Of a stretch of DNA of 64,000 bases, positions 45,309 to 57,803 are shown piece by piece (within the stretch, counting starts at the first letter, position 1; the number at the start of each line of letters is the position of its first letter). This DNA is from Alopecurus myosuroides (lineage: Eukaryota; Streptophyta; Magnoliopsida; Poales; Poaceae), in NCBI GenBank assembly GCA_028641055.1, contig JAPCYS010003698.1:62001-126000 (forward strand). The letters are read 5' to 3'. A program made the position numbers and the translations under genes. The notes beneath the pieces are model-generated. The model saw nothing but the letters and a program-made list of their open reading frames with translations, was not told where the DNA came from and did not search any database.

Positions 45309-47185
45309 GCGTGCCCCGAAGGAAAGATTACATTGGAGGTCGCTTTTGGAGAATCAAAGGATGAGTGGCTCACGTTTGAGGTGGTAAAGTTGCGTAGCCC
45401 CTATCACGCGTTGTTTGGAAGGCCGGCTTACGCCAAGTTCATGGCCAGGCCGTGTTACGTGTACCTACAGCTAAAAATCCAGGGTCCCAAGCAGACCATC
45501 ACCATCCATGGGAGCCGGGTTATAGCGGCTGAGTGTGACGAAGGAGACGCGGCAATGGCGGAACAAGCTTGTTGAAAGGAAGAGCACAAGTATTACCGGT
45601 CTCAAGTAGACCCGGGTGACAGAACATCGTTAAAGAGGCCGAATACAAAGGATGAGAGAGCAAAGTTCAAGGCGGCACAGGACACAAAGATGGTGGCTTT
45701 TGTTGAAGGTGATCCCTCCAAGCAATTTGCTATAGGATCTAACCTAGACAGTAAGCAAGAAGAGGCGCTCGTTGAGTTCATTCGCGGAAATCAAGATGTT
45801 TTCGCTTGGACACACAGTGATATCGCAGGTATCCCGACTGAGTTAGTTGAGCACAGTTTACACGTCGATCCTAAGTCTCGGCCCGTGAAACAGGGCCTGA
45901 GAAAAATGAATGAGGAGAGAAGAAAAGCTATAGGAGAAGAAATTGCCCGGCTATTTACAGCCGGCTTTATCATGGAGGTATTTCACACGGATTGGCTGGC
46001 AAATCCGGTTCTAGTACTGAAAAAGAGTAATGAGTGGAGGATGTGCATAGATTACACGAGTCTCAACAAGCACTGCCCAAAGGATCCATTTTCCCTTCCA
46101 AGGATAGATCAGATCATAGATGCAGTGGCTGAAAGCGACCTATTATGTTTCCTGGATGCATATTCCGGGTATCACCAGATCAAGCTCAAGAAGGAAGATT
46201 GGGAGAAAACATCGTTTATAACCCCCTTTGGGGCTTTTTGTTACAAAACCATGACTTTTGGGCTAAAGAATGCTGGCGCAACTTACCAGAGATGCATACA
46301 GAAGTGCTTTGAGGATCAGATTGGACGCAACGTTCACGCTTATGTGGATGATGTGGTGATCAATACCAGGAAAGCTGAAACATTTATTGATGATCTAAAG
46401 GAAACATTCAAGAATTTGAGAAGGTATCAGATGAAACTTAACCCTACAAAGTGCGTGTTTGGAGTTCCAGCAGGAAAATTACTCGGGTTCATTGTTTCTG
46501 AGAGAGGAATCGAGGCAAACCCGGACAAAATCAAAGCTATCCAGAGTCTGAAAAAGCCGGAAAACCTGAAGCATGTTCAGAAGCTTACAGGGTGCGTAGC
46601 AGCGTTGAGCCGGTTTATATCCAGACTCGGAGAGAAGGCAATCCCATTATACCGGCTCTTGAGGAAATCTGAAAAGTTCGTTTGGGACCAAGAGGCGGAC
46701 AAGGCGTTCGAGGCACTAAAGAAGCAATTGTCTGAGGCACCAGTCTTAGCAGCTCTGGATCCTAAGGTGCCCATGTTACTATATATTGCGGCTGGGCCCC
46801 GGGCGGTTAGTGTAGTGGTTGTCGTTGAGCGTAAAGAGGATGGAAAAGATCACCCGGTATAGAGGCCGGTTTACTACATAAGCGAGGTATTATCGGAAGC
46901 AAAGCAGCGTTACCCACACTGGCAGAAGTTGGTTTTCGGGGTCTTCATGGCCAGCCGGAAATTGAAACCATATTTTCAGGAACACCCCATAACAGTGGTT
47001 AGCTCTATTCCAATGTCGGATATCATCAGAAACTTAGATGCAACAGACAGAATAGCCAAGTGGGCCATTGAGATGGGAGACTATCATATCAACTACGAGC
47101 CCAGGTCAGCAATCAAGTCCCAAGCTTTAGTCGATTTCATCAATGATTGGACTCACACAAACATGCCAACAACGACACCAAGTTC
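45309..47185 (+). pseudogene. E4 protease end, RT and first RNase H
   Basis: Protease ends with FGRPAYAKFMARP, then TGA at about 45573. RT has YTSLNKHCPKDPF, FLDAYSGYHQIKL, FGLKNAGATYQRC and catalytic YVDD at 46341-46352. The connection and first RNase H domain follow (FVWDQEADKAFEALKK, YYISEVLSEAKQRYP), with TAG at 46860-46862. This RNase H reads YIAAGPRAVS where a catalytic Asp is expected, so it looks structural only. Apart from the stops the frame is continuous and the RT core is intact. Confidence 0.92.
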
Positions 47186-47560
47186 CGAGTCTTGGGTAAT
47201 GCACTTTGATGGTTCCAAACAGTACGAGGGATCAGGAGCTGGGGTGGTACTTACATCACCCAAAGGAGATAAATTGAGCTACGTGTTGCAAATTCACTTT
47301 GATTGCTCCAACAACGTGGCCGAGTATGAGGCATTACTACACGGATTGAGAATAGCCAAGGAGATGAACAACAGGCGGATACGATGCTATGGAGATTCGG
47401 ATCTTGTGGTGCAGCAGGTCTCAAGAACCTGGGATAGAAAGGATGCAACTATGGCAGCATATCGCAGAGAGGTGGACAGGGTTGCCGGGTGTTTTTCCGG
47501 GTATGAGGTGGAGCATATTGACAGGCGAAAGAACGAGGCTCGCGTAGAGAGCCGATTCCA
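47186..47560 (+). pseudogene. E4 second (archaeal-type) RNase H
   Basis: It holds MHFDGSKQYEGSGAGVV with Asp at 47208-47210, NVAEYEALLHGLRIA and CYGDSDLVVQQV. D, E and D are kept. It sits between the degenerate RNase H and integrase as in E2. A frameshift follows near 47540-47620. Confidence 0.92.
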
Positions 47561-48957
47561 CCCAATGTTTTCCTGGACGAGCTATGGCGGCCATCTGTTA
47601 AAACCGAGTGTGAGGAAGAGGTGGCTAACCAAGACCCGGATTTAGAGCTTGTGGCCACGGTACGTGCCGTTCCTGAGTTGACAGAGCCGTTTTTAGCTTA
47701 TTTATCACGGGGCGAGTTACCACCACAGGAAGTTTTATCAAGGCAAATTCTGAGGAGAGAAAAGGGCTATTCCATCATCAATGGCGAGTTATATAAAAGG
47801 AGTGCAGCAGGAGTCTTTCTGTGCTGTGTAGCACCAGAAGAAGGCCGGCAGATCCTGAAAGAGATCCATGAAGGTGACTGTGGGCATCATGCGTCCACAA
47901 GGTCCCTTGTGGCCAAAGCATATCGGCACGGTTTCTTTTGGCTCACAGCCTTAGCAGAAGCGGAACGCTTGGTGGCAAGGTGCGATGGATGTCAAAGGTA
48001 CGCTCGCCAAATCCATGTGCCGGCTATGGAATTGCAAACAATCCCATTAACCTGGCCGTTCGCTGTTTGGGGCATGGACATGGTGGGCCCCTTCCACATG
48101 TCACCCTGCAAAAAGACCCATCTCTTGGTAGCTATCGATAAATTTACAAAGTGGATTGAAGTTATGCCAGTTACCAATTGCGAAGCAATCACAGCAGTCA
48201 AGTTCTTAAAAAGAATCATCTACAGGTTTGGGTATCCTCACAGCATAATAACGGACAATGGAACAACATGTCCCTTGGTGAGATGGAGAAATTCTGTGGG
48301 AACAATGGAATCCGGCTTGACATAGCTTCAGTAGCCCATCCACAAGCTAATGGACAGGTGGAAAGGGCAAATCAGGAGTTACTTCGTGGACTAAAACCAC
48401 GGCTGCGAGTCCCGTGCGTCCGAGCTACTGGCGCATGGGTCGAGGAGTTACCATCAGTAGTTTGGGGAATTAACACCACACCTAACAGATCTACTCAGAT
48501 GACACCATTTTTCATGGTTTATGGCGCAGAAGCAGTATTGCCGAGTCATATCATTCACGATTCGCCTCGAGTGTCGGCTTACGTCGAGGTGGAGAACGAG
48601 AAGACCCGGCAGGACGCCGTGGATATGTTAGAAGAACATAGGGAACAAGCTTTGGAGAGATCAGCCATATACCAGCAGGACCTGAGGAGATATCATAGCC
48701 GGCGAGTCAAAACCCGGGTCTTCCAGGAAGGAGACCTGGTTCTGCGCCTGGTACAGTCAAAGGAAGGAAAACATAAGCTATCTCCACCATGGGAAGGACC
48801 GTTCATCATAAGCCGGAATCTGCACAATGGATCGTATTACTTGGTAGATGCAAGGGAAGAGTCGGCTACTGTCAATGACACCGCTCATACAACTTCATCT
48901 ATGCAAGAAAGAGAAAGACCATGGAACGTGGCCCAGTTGCGTCCCTACTACACTTAG
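47561..48957 (+). pseudogene. E4 integrase, one deletion/shift
   Basis: The zinc-binding part has HEGDCGHHAS and CDGCQ. The core has GMDMVGP and TDNG, then a small deletion and shift near 48270, then EKFCGNNGIRLDIAS and GQVERANQE, which supply D-D-E. The C-terminal part has GDLVLRLVQSKEG and PPWEGPFIIS and ends WNVAQLRPYYT. Confidence 0.9.
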
Positions 48958-49247
48958 AACAGGCTAGATTCACAAGTGGAATTACACGATGTAACAGGCA
49001 GCAGGTTTCAGACGCACTCTTTTCCTATCCAGGGTACCTAAGGGGACTGGAGGGTTTTTAATGAGGCGGCTTGCTGACCTAACTTTTCTCATATCAATAC
49101 AGAGATGGTTAAACAATAATATCGTTTCTTTTTGCGTGTATTTTGTCAAGTTTCTTACATTCATGTTGTTTTCTTATTTTCCTTCAGGTAAGTGTTAGTT
49201 GTTCTTAGTGTATTAGTTTTCTAGTAAGTTATGTATATCTAGGTCTT
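48958..49247. other. E4 post-pol spacer and LINE target site
   Basis: The noncoding stretch matches 17190-17270 of E3 (ACTCTTTTCCTATCC, GAGGCGGC). It ends with the 15-bp LINE target duplicate GTATATCTAGGTCTT (49233-49247). Confidence 0.6.
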
Positions 49248-49369
49248 TTTTTTGAAACATTTTCTACTGCAGGGGAGTCCCCCACAGCCCTTTATTACCA
49301 ACCACAAGCGTTACAGTTACAGATATGTACAAATAAACATGAGATTAGACTAAGACAGTCTATCCCAGG

Positions 49370-52300
49370 CTAAATTAAGGAATTAATCCATAAAGCTAAG
49401 TCAGCAGCCACAGCAGCACTCAACCTATGCTTAAGCATAAGGAGATCAAACATGAAGCCCACTTTCCATCCCATAAAGGAATGTCTTTCAGATTTAAAAA
49501 TTACTCCATTCCTCTGCTTCCAAATATTCCAGCAAGCAAGAATCACAATCTCTGTGAAACATGGCCCCTTGAAAGACTTTTTGGCAGCAGCAAGATTTTG
49601 CACAAGTGTGTTATCACTCCAACTGATTTGCAAATAATTCCAAATTCGAGAGCTAAAAACACATTGAAAGAACAGATGTATCCAGTCCTCATTGCACTGT
49701 GTACAACAAAGAACACAATGATCTGTACCTTCAATCTTCCAGTTTCTCCTTTTGATCATATCCTTTGTATTAATCCTATCCTTGAGAATCAGCCAAGCAA
49801 AGAATTTATGTTTTGACATACATTTGGATTTCCATATCCACTTTGCAGGCCCATCAGGATTTAAATGACCAAATTGCATCTGATAGAATTTCCTGGAGGT
49901 GTATACCCCTTTATTGAGATTGCATCTCCAACTGTCCTCGGTATCAGTCAACTGAACATTATTTATAATGACACTCAGATCATTAAACTCCTGGAAAGCT
50001 TCAATTGAAAGCGGCAAAACAAAGGCATCTGAGAGGTCTGCCATTAAGAGAATGTCTCTTATAGAGGACAGAGGATCTTTAGCGAAAGAGAATAACCTCG
50101 GGAATTTTATAGCCAAAGGTTGTCCCATCCACGAATCCTTCCAGAAAAGCCCAGTAAAACCATTACCAAAACACAGGAGGACAAGGAACACCAAGTTTCT
50201 GCCAATTGCATAACACCTCTCCACCAGAACGAACCACAAGAGGTGACAGCATGCGGTACTGTTTGGAAATAATAAGCATTCTTTACTAAATGGACCCAAG
50301 GGATATCCACAGAATTATAGAGTTTTGCTAGGAACTTCAGTAACAGAGCTCTGTTTTGAATCTGGATATTGATGATCCCTAATCCTCCTTTGTTTTTGGG
50401 TCTACATATCATATCCCAGGCAGCTAAAGAGTTCACTCTTTGTTTATTCTTGTCCTTCCTCCATAAACATCTCCTCCTTGTTTTATCAATTATATCAATG
50501 ACACCTTTAGGAATTACAGAGTGCACATGTAATAGGAAGGCAAGGAGGAAAGAACCGAATTCACAAGAACCAAACTATCCCATAAGAAAGGAAAGAGACA
50601 GTAGCCGATAGTCTCCTCTCAATTCTGTCAATTAATGGAGCAAAATCCTTGATAGTCGGCTTTGTGGTTCCCATAGGCAAGCCTAAATAAGTAAAGAAGC
50701 CACAGTGCAATCTAGGACAGAAGCCTAGTTAACAGTTTCCTGCTGGGATAAATTAATCGGTATCATCGACGATTTGTTATAATTCACTTTTAGCCCAGTG
50801 AGACGATCATAAAGATTAAGCAGGTCCTTAAAAACCAATAACTGAGCCGGTTCAGCAGGAAGAATGACTAAAGTGTCATCAGCATATTGCACAATAGGAA
50901 AGTCTCCACCAATTGGAATTGGCAATCTGAGTCTTCCTTCTCTAAGTGCCAGGTTTACAATACTTTGCAACAGATCCCCGCCCAACACATAAAGGATTGG
51001 GGACAAAGGATCCCCCTGCCTGACACCTCTTTACAAACAAAAGGTTTACCTGGGACCCATTCAAGAGAACCGATGAAGATCCAGAAGCAAGGATTTCTTA
51101 ACCCATTTGATTACTAAGGGGGGGAACCCTTAAAACTCAAAATTTGCAGAATAGCAGAGTGCTCAATAGTATCAAAAGTTTCTCAAAATCAATCTTGAAG
51201 ATCACCGCTCTCTGCTTAGATTGCTTACATTGGTGAATGTATTCAAAACACCAAGCCAAACAATCTTGAATAGTTCTTGATTTTATGAAACCATATTGAT
51301 TAGCATGGATGCATCCAAAGATTTTGTCTTGAAAACGATTAGCCAGAATTTTGGTGATAATTTCAAACATGTATTGGTCAGTGAAATAGGTCTGAAATCA
51401 TTCACCGTCTCAGGAGAATTAATCTTTGGAATCAGAGTGATGAAAGATCCATTAATGCTCTCCAAAGAGATCTTAGCACTGTGAAAATCATTGCAAAGCT
51501 TGACAAAGTCCTCTTTTATTATACTCCAGCAATGTTTAATAAAAAGCCCTGTAAAACCATCTGGTCCAGGCGCACGGTCAGGTTTTGAGTGTTTTACAAC
51601 ACCCTCAATCTCTTCAACAGTGAAAGGATTAGCCAGAATCTCTAGGCCATCTACCACAGGCAGAAAAAACAGACAAGTCAAAATCAGACATGGGTGGGCA
51701 GGAAACACCCATTCTGTTCTTAAAGCAAGACCAGAAAGCAGCAGCTTTATCCATATGATCCACCAACAAATTCCCAGAAGTATCCGAGATGGATGGAATA
51801 GAATTTCTCCTAAATCTCTCAGTGGCTCTGGCATGAAAATATTTAGTATTCTCCCCAGAAAGCCTAGCCCAACGAATAGTACATCGTTGCTTCCAGTAAT
51901 CAGATTGCAAAGCAAGCAAATTCTTGATATGCTTCTTTACTATAAGTCTGAAATTAAATTCAGGAACACTCAACTGCCGCAAATCCTCCAATTGGTCCAA
52001 AAACAAAATCACCTTACTACTCATATCAATAAGAATCTTTAACTGTGAAATTCCTTCCCAATCCTTCAAAGCATATCTGAGGTTTTTTAATTTAGCAGTG
52101 ATTTTGGAGGTGATTGATTTGGCCAGGACAGGAGTATTCCAAATCTTAGTCACAAGGTCCATGAAACCAGGTTGCTTAACCCAATGATTTTCAAACCGAA
52201 AAATCTTTGCCTTTGGGATGTTGGTTCCAATTTTAACCATACAAGGCAAGTGGTCAGAGGTTATTTTAGACATGGGTAACACCATAGTATTAGGGAAGTC

Positions 52301-52924
52301 TAGTGTCCACTGGCATGAAGTAAAGAACCAATCCAATTGAACCAAAAGTGGATCACTCTGCATATTTGACCAAGTGAAATTCCTGCCCTTAACTGGCAGC
52401 TCCAATAAACCCAGATGGCTGATAATATCATTAAATATAAACATATCATTTAGATCAGCCCCCGGTTTATTTCGATTATCCAGTGATCTAATGAAATTAA
52501 AATCACCAAGGATCATCCAGTTCTGGTGAATCGGGATGGAAAGGTTATATAACCAATTAACAAAATCATCTCTTTCCACCCCCTTGCAGGGACCATAAAC
52601 ATTCACCAAATTCCAAGAAGTAGAATTGTGAATAGAAGTGAATTTAATGTGAATGGCAGAGCGATGAACTTCTAACAACTCCCCACTGAAGATGGAACTG
52701 TTCCATAGCACAATTAATCCTCCAGAAGCTCCCACAGAGGGAGAGAAGACAAATTGATCAAATCTTTTAGGGCAGAAGGACCTAATAAAGGAGTGATCAA
52801 AATCTTGGCATTTTGTCTCTTGTAAGCAAATGATAGAAGCCTGACTTTCCTCAATTTTATTATAAACTGCATCTCTTTTAGCTTTATCATTTAGTCCTCT
52901 CACATTCCAGTAAAAAAAATCCAA
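49370..52924 (-). pseudogene. LINE ORF2: endonuclease and reverse transcriptase
   Basis: From ATG 52924 the AP-endonuclease-like domain reads FYWNVRGLNDKAKRDAV, LQETKCQDFD, ILGDFNFIRS and SDHLPCMVKIG. After shifts near 51640 and 51280 the RT follows: PDRAPGPDGFTGLFIK, FRPISLTNTCLK, GFIKSRTIQDC, and YADD at about 50884-50895. Later come RRCLWRKDKNKQRVNSLAAW (50470) and a zf-RVT region (WKSKCMSKHKFFAWL, CVLC). At least four frameshifts divide it. The intact enzyme nicks DNA and copies LINE RNA at the nick. Confidence 0.88.
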
Positions 52925-53129
52925 TCCAAGACTAGATGGGCCTTATTATCCATGGAAAAAAATATAGTAAAGGAAATTGCTGATAATCATAAGATACCAG
53001 CACAGTAGATGTCCAAAAGATAAAACCCATAGCGTAGTACTTATGTCATGTAACATAACAAAATGTAACAGAAAGACCCAGCAACAACTCCAGGGACCAA
53101 ACAGGCCCAAAAGAAATAAAGAAGGCCCA

Positions 53130-53898
53130 CTAATCATCAGAACTAGATGGAGTGGTGGGCTTCTTTGGAGCAGCTTCAAGCTTCTCCACCGTTAATTCTG
53201 AATCTTCTATCTGGAGTAGGTTTCCCGCCCTCCGCAGAATAGCAACAGGAGTGAAAGGAGATACCCCCCCTGTAGAATCTTGAGGACGAGCAGACTTGGC
53301 CTTCTTCCTAGGTTCTGGCTTGTCTGATGCAGGCAAAACCCTGAACCCAGCATTCTTGGCAAGGCTACGCGTCACTCTATGCTCCTCAAGGACAAGTGGA
53401 GTAGACACCTTCCTGGTCCTCTTCTTGGTAACCGGCTGGGGAGTCGTCGGTTCAGTAGCAGGGCATGAATCCAGCAGCACATGAACAGGAGCAGCAGAGG
53501 AAACTGGCAACTCAAAAGGCAGCAGAGATGACAGAAATTCAAATCTTCTGTCAAAAATAACCCGAGCTTTGTGCTCCAGGAAATATCTGGACCACTCCAC
53601 CACAGGATCAGGTAACAGGACTTGAAGAATCTGCACTTCATTGTTCTGATCTGCACCAATTTCAGGGGGTGGTGGAACAAAAGGAACCATGGCCAGCTGG
53701 TTATGTTCCACCTGTTGCTGCATCTCCACAAATTGTTCCGGGCCCTCAGCTCGTGCAACATTCATGGAATCAATGGAAGCGCCAGAAAATTGAACAGATA
53801 CAGAAGACTGCACCTGCTCGGGTTCCGGTTCCTGATCAACAGGCTCCTCCGGCGCAGCATTCTCTCCCTGCTCCTCATTGTTCCAGTCTCCCCAACCA
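53130..53898 (-). pseudogene. LINE ORF1, C-terminal part
   Basis: The open frame starts outside the LINE and enters it at 53898, so the first residues are not native. It is Pro/Gln/Glu-rich, has VVEWSRYFLEHKARVIFDRR and a basic tract (TKKRTRKVSTP), and ends VSPFTPVAILRRAGN, then ELTVEKLEAAPKKP and a Ser-Ser-Asp-Asp tail, as plant L1 ORF1 proteins do. The RNA-binding N-terminal part is missing. Confidence 0.75.
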
Positions 53899-53913
53899 GT
53901 ATATCTAGGTCTT

Positions 53914-54743
53914 GGGGGCTGATTGCTTAAATAGCACAGTTGCAAACTCATAGACCCGGCCATGATGCCATTAAGTTATAAGGTCCGATTACTTGTAATA
54001 AGTACGGCTGCAATCTTATAACCGGACAATAGAGACAAATTTTCTTGACTTTTCTTGCTTAAGCTCGATGTGACTCGCACAAAGTGGCATGCTTTGCTAG
54101 CGTATAATTACAATCAGTCATGATTCCCAATGGGACTTGCCTGACCCTGTCTTTATGCAGTTATAGCAGCATTGATCATCCACGCGAAATCCGGCTTATA
54201 GTAAAAGAAGGTCAAAAGGGTCATCCAAACCATAAGTTATGCAGGGTACAAGGCTAACAGCCGAAAACTCAAAATATATTAAGCATAACTTCAAACCTAC
54301 GTGAGCAACTCTAAGTTTTGGGCTTTAGCAGAAACAAACTTGTTCTTTTGACAAACTCCACTCCCTAGACTCGGAAACTCGGGCCTTGGGGACTTGGGGA
54401 TTCCAAAAGTAACAAATTATCTAGCTATTCAGCTTAAAAACCCAAAAATTCGAGTCTTGGGGACTTAGGAAAAATCCACTTGTCAAAGCCCCCGAGACCC
54501 GGAAACCGAGTCTCACAAAAGGAAAAATAGCGAAGGTCGGAAAACCAGCAACGAAAGGTTTAAAGCTAGGAAACATCAAATTCACGCAAAAGGCCAGAAG
54601 GGCCATGAAAGCTATTAAGGTTTTTAACGTATTACAAACTGAGGAAATAGTACCGAAAAGTGCACAGGCGCACTATCAAAAGAATAATTGTTTTAGATGC
54701 CCATTGGCCGAATAAAGTGTTTGAGGCAGTGATAAAAGAAACT
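53914..54743. other. E4 spacer with PPT-like motifs
   Basis: No ORF is supported. CTTGGGGACTTGGGGATTCC (54388-54407) and CTTGGGGACTTAGG (54455-54468) resemble the E4 PPT core GGGGACTAC. Sequence around 54030-54200 matches 16740-16900 of E3 in reverse. Confidence 0.55.
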
Positions 54744-57700
54744 TCACTCGGCATCCTTGGCCGAGTCTTGAACGTTGTCCTTGGCAGCCGGGTCTTGGAC
54801 TTGCTCTTCAGCGGTCTTCTCAGCACCTTTACATGGATTGGCAGCAGAGTCGGCGAGAGCTGGTGGACGCACAGCCGGCGTAGAGGTGGAAGGCGCAGCG
54901 TCGGCCTCAGCCCTCCTCTTTGCAGCTTCCTCCCTCTTCCGGGCAGATTCCGCCTTCCACCTCTCCAGCATGTCAAAGGGCTTGCGAATATCTGCTTTGA
55001 TCGGCTTGTCGTCCGCGTCATAAGGTGTAACAATCCTCTCTAACTCCAGACTGTCGGCGATCTGGCTCGCCGAGTGACGCACCTCAGTTTGAATAGCTTT
55101 AAAGTTCTTGGTGGAAAATTTGGAGCCGTCAAGGTTGAACTCGGGAAACCCGGCCACAAGTTTTGCCGGCTCCAGCTTGGGGAAATAAGCCTTGGCCAGC
55201 ATAAGCCCGCGGGTCACCCCAACTCGGCACGAAGAGCGCTTCCAGAGGTTGATCCACTCGGGGATAGTGGAGAACGCTTCAAGCAATGTGTCCAAGCCAC
55301 AATAGCCCGTAGCCGGCCACTGCACAGCGTCCAGGATCCACCTGGTGCCGGCAGAAAACTGTCGGATAACGCCTTTCACTGTCTTCAACTTCTCAATGTC
55401 ATTTTCATCTGGGACAGCATCACCCGGACCTGCAGAATAAACAGAAAAGATTAAAGCAACAATGCTCGGTTATCGTATGTAAAGCAGTTTACTTATCGAG
55501 TTACATATTTTTACCAAGCAAGGCGCGATAAGTGTCGGCAATTTGAGCCAAGAGCTTCTTCAACGTATTCTCGGCAGTACGGTATTTCTTCTTGTACTTT
55601 TCAGCATCTTTTTTGAGGTTCTGTACCTCAACCTCAAGCCCTGCCCGCAGCTTTGACTCGGTCTCGAGGAGCTGATTGGTTTTGACCAAAATCTCCTCAG
55701 AACGAGTCACTTGCGCCTATGGAGGAGGGAAAAGGAAATGTTAGTCGGATATACGAAAAGGCAGGATATAAAAGGAAGTACCGAGTAAAACTTTGCCTAG
55801 TTACACTCGGAACTTGGGCACTAGATGAGTATATAAGTAATGTTGATCAGGATCACCTGGTGCTCAGCAGCCATGGCCTCCAAGATATCTCTCTCAGTCG
55901 TCTTCAAGGCAAAGAGCGCATTCATCATCTCGTCGTAGGAAAGTTTGTTGAGATCCAGGTTGGAAGAACCGGGATTCTGGTTACCCGGAGATGGAGTCTT
56001 CTCCTTCATGGGAGGGGGGGACACCCGGGTCGCCTGGGTATTGGGAGTGGGATCACTCCTTCCTGTGCCCAGGATCACGACATCGTCATCCTCGGGCGTA
56101 TGCGAGGGGATTGGATACATGGCCTCCTGATCGGTCGGGTCTTTCAACGGAACTTGTTCTTCTCCACAGCCGCCTGCCGCGGCCATCACAGTATCAACCG
56201 GATCCTCCTTAGCCAGGTCATCAACATCCATATTGTCCGGGTCACTGGTTGTGACCTTGGCTATGAGGGAAGTAAAGCAGGCACTTAGTATATAATGAAG
56301 GAAACTTATGGAAAGTGTTGGTATATCGAATAGCAAGAAAGCTAGCTTACCCGGTATTCACGAAGAAATCTGTCGGAAGGTCATTGCTAGACCCGGACGA
56401 GGCTGATAAAGATTGAGAAAGTGAGACTCGGAGTTGTCCAGCTAGGGGGTGATTGGGAGAAGGATGTTTTCGAGGTGAATTGGAAGGATGGGTTGGGGAA
56501 GTACCGGCACGGCGGGCTGGGGACGAAGGGATACCCGGGTTGAGAGGATCCTCACCCGGGGAGTTCCGGGTTACCCTGCGCTTGACCGTAGGGGGCTCCT
56601 TCAAGTATGGTGAATCGGACAATCGTTGATTAAGTTCGCACATATTAGCAAATGAATACGGTTTGGAGGACATAGAGGAATATGGAACCTTGAATACGTC
56701 CCCTCGGGGTTTCCTCTTGGCCCCAACCTCAGCTTCCGGTTCTGCCACACTTTCATCACTCTGGGTCTTCTCCGGATCTTCCTTATCCTCCTTGTCCTCC
56801 TTATCCTCTATTCCTGGAAAACACAGTGTACAGTTGGAAAAAGAGAAAGTGTGGGAAAGCAAGTTAACAGAAGTGGGGATAGGTGAAACCCGGATGATAC
56901 CTTCGTCTGAGTCAGCCGACTCTTCGTCCTCTTCCGAGTTTTCGGAAGGAGGGGGGGTCTCGATATTCCAGAAAGTGATGTCTTCCTGAAATAATAGTAC
57001 AATGGTAAAAATTAGTGATTATATCAGACAAAGGTATAAGGATAAAGAATTAAGGCCGGATCTTACTGCTGGAGCCGGGTTATCGCGAGTAAACGGCTAC
57101 AGTCCAGATCACGTCCATTTTCTCAGTCAAGAAACTCTTGATTATCTTGTTTGTATCAGCGGCTGGGTAGTTCCTCAGTGAGTAGCAGAGTGAGTCCGTG
57201 ACGTGCCCAGAATATTCGCACATCAGCTTGGGCCAGACGGCGTTTGGTTGGATTCGGAAGTTTACCCAAGTTTTAACCAGGTTGAGCCCAAGAAGGCCTT
57301 GGGCCGAAAGAACAACGAGTTTGGCAAGAAAGGGTTTGATGGACTCCCTATACGACTCAGAAGCGAAGGAATTGAGGTTGTCGAAAAGGTTTGCATTGGA
57401 ACAATTCAAGAAACAGCGCAAGATTCGGGGGGATGCATAAATATGATTCGCATAGAACAATGAAATGAGTAATATTCAACATGGAATTGGGGCCTATGTC
57501 AAAGATTCAGAAACCATAATGGCTCAGCAACTCGCGAAAGAAGGGGTGACCCGGGGGACGGAATCCCCGGATCACGTGTTCAACGAAGCAGATTACCTCT
57601 TCGATACCCGGAGTGGGCCGAGTCTCCTCCCCAGGGACGCGCCAGTGGATATCCTCCCGGGCGGGGAGGACGCCCGACTCTGCGAGCTCATCCAGCTTTG

Positions 57701-57803
57701 CCCTGGTCACAGTGGACCTTGCCCAATTGGCGGATATAGATTGAGTCGGCCTCGCTTTCGCCGGCTGTTTCCCCTTGGTCTTCATGCTGGCTTTGGGTGC
57801 CAT
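54744..57803 (-). pseudogene. E4 antisense gene, Transposase_28-like
   Basis: Exon 1 starts at ATG 57803 (MAPKASMKTKGKQPAKAR) with EVICFVEHVIRGF and HPFF. TGA at 57507-57509 falls where E3 has Arg. A deletion of roughly 200 bp relative to E3 follows near 57420, then GLLGLNLVKTWVNFRIQPN. Later exons are about 56989-56813 (acidic), 56812-56347 (Ser/Pro-rich), 56263-55870 (ending MAAEHQ), 55710-55510 (coiled coil) and 55430-54744 (helical domain, FPEFNLDGSKF, basic end, TGA). GT/AG borders fit each. The exon order equals that of E3. The strand is opposite to gag-pol. Confidence 0.75.

Larger units (their letters stand above)
49248..53898 (-). mobile_element. LINE (L1-type), 5' truncated
   Basis: The element is flanked by the 15-bp duplication GTATATCTAGGTCTT (49233-49247 and 53899-53913). 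A short A tail (T-run at 49248-49253) marks its 3' end on the minus strand. It contains the end of ORF1, then ORF2 with endonuclease, RT and zf-RVT regions. At 4651 bp it is shorter than full-length plant L1s because ORF1 lacks its start. It landed in the post-pol spacer of E4. Confidence 0.93.
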
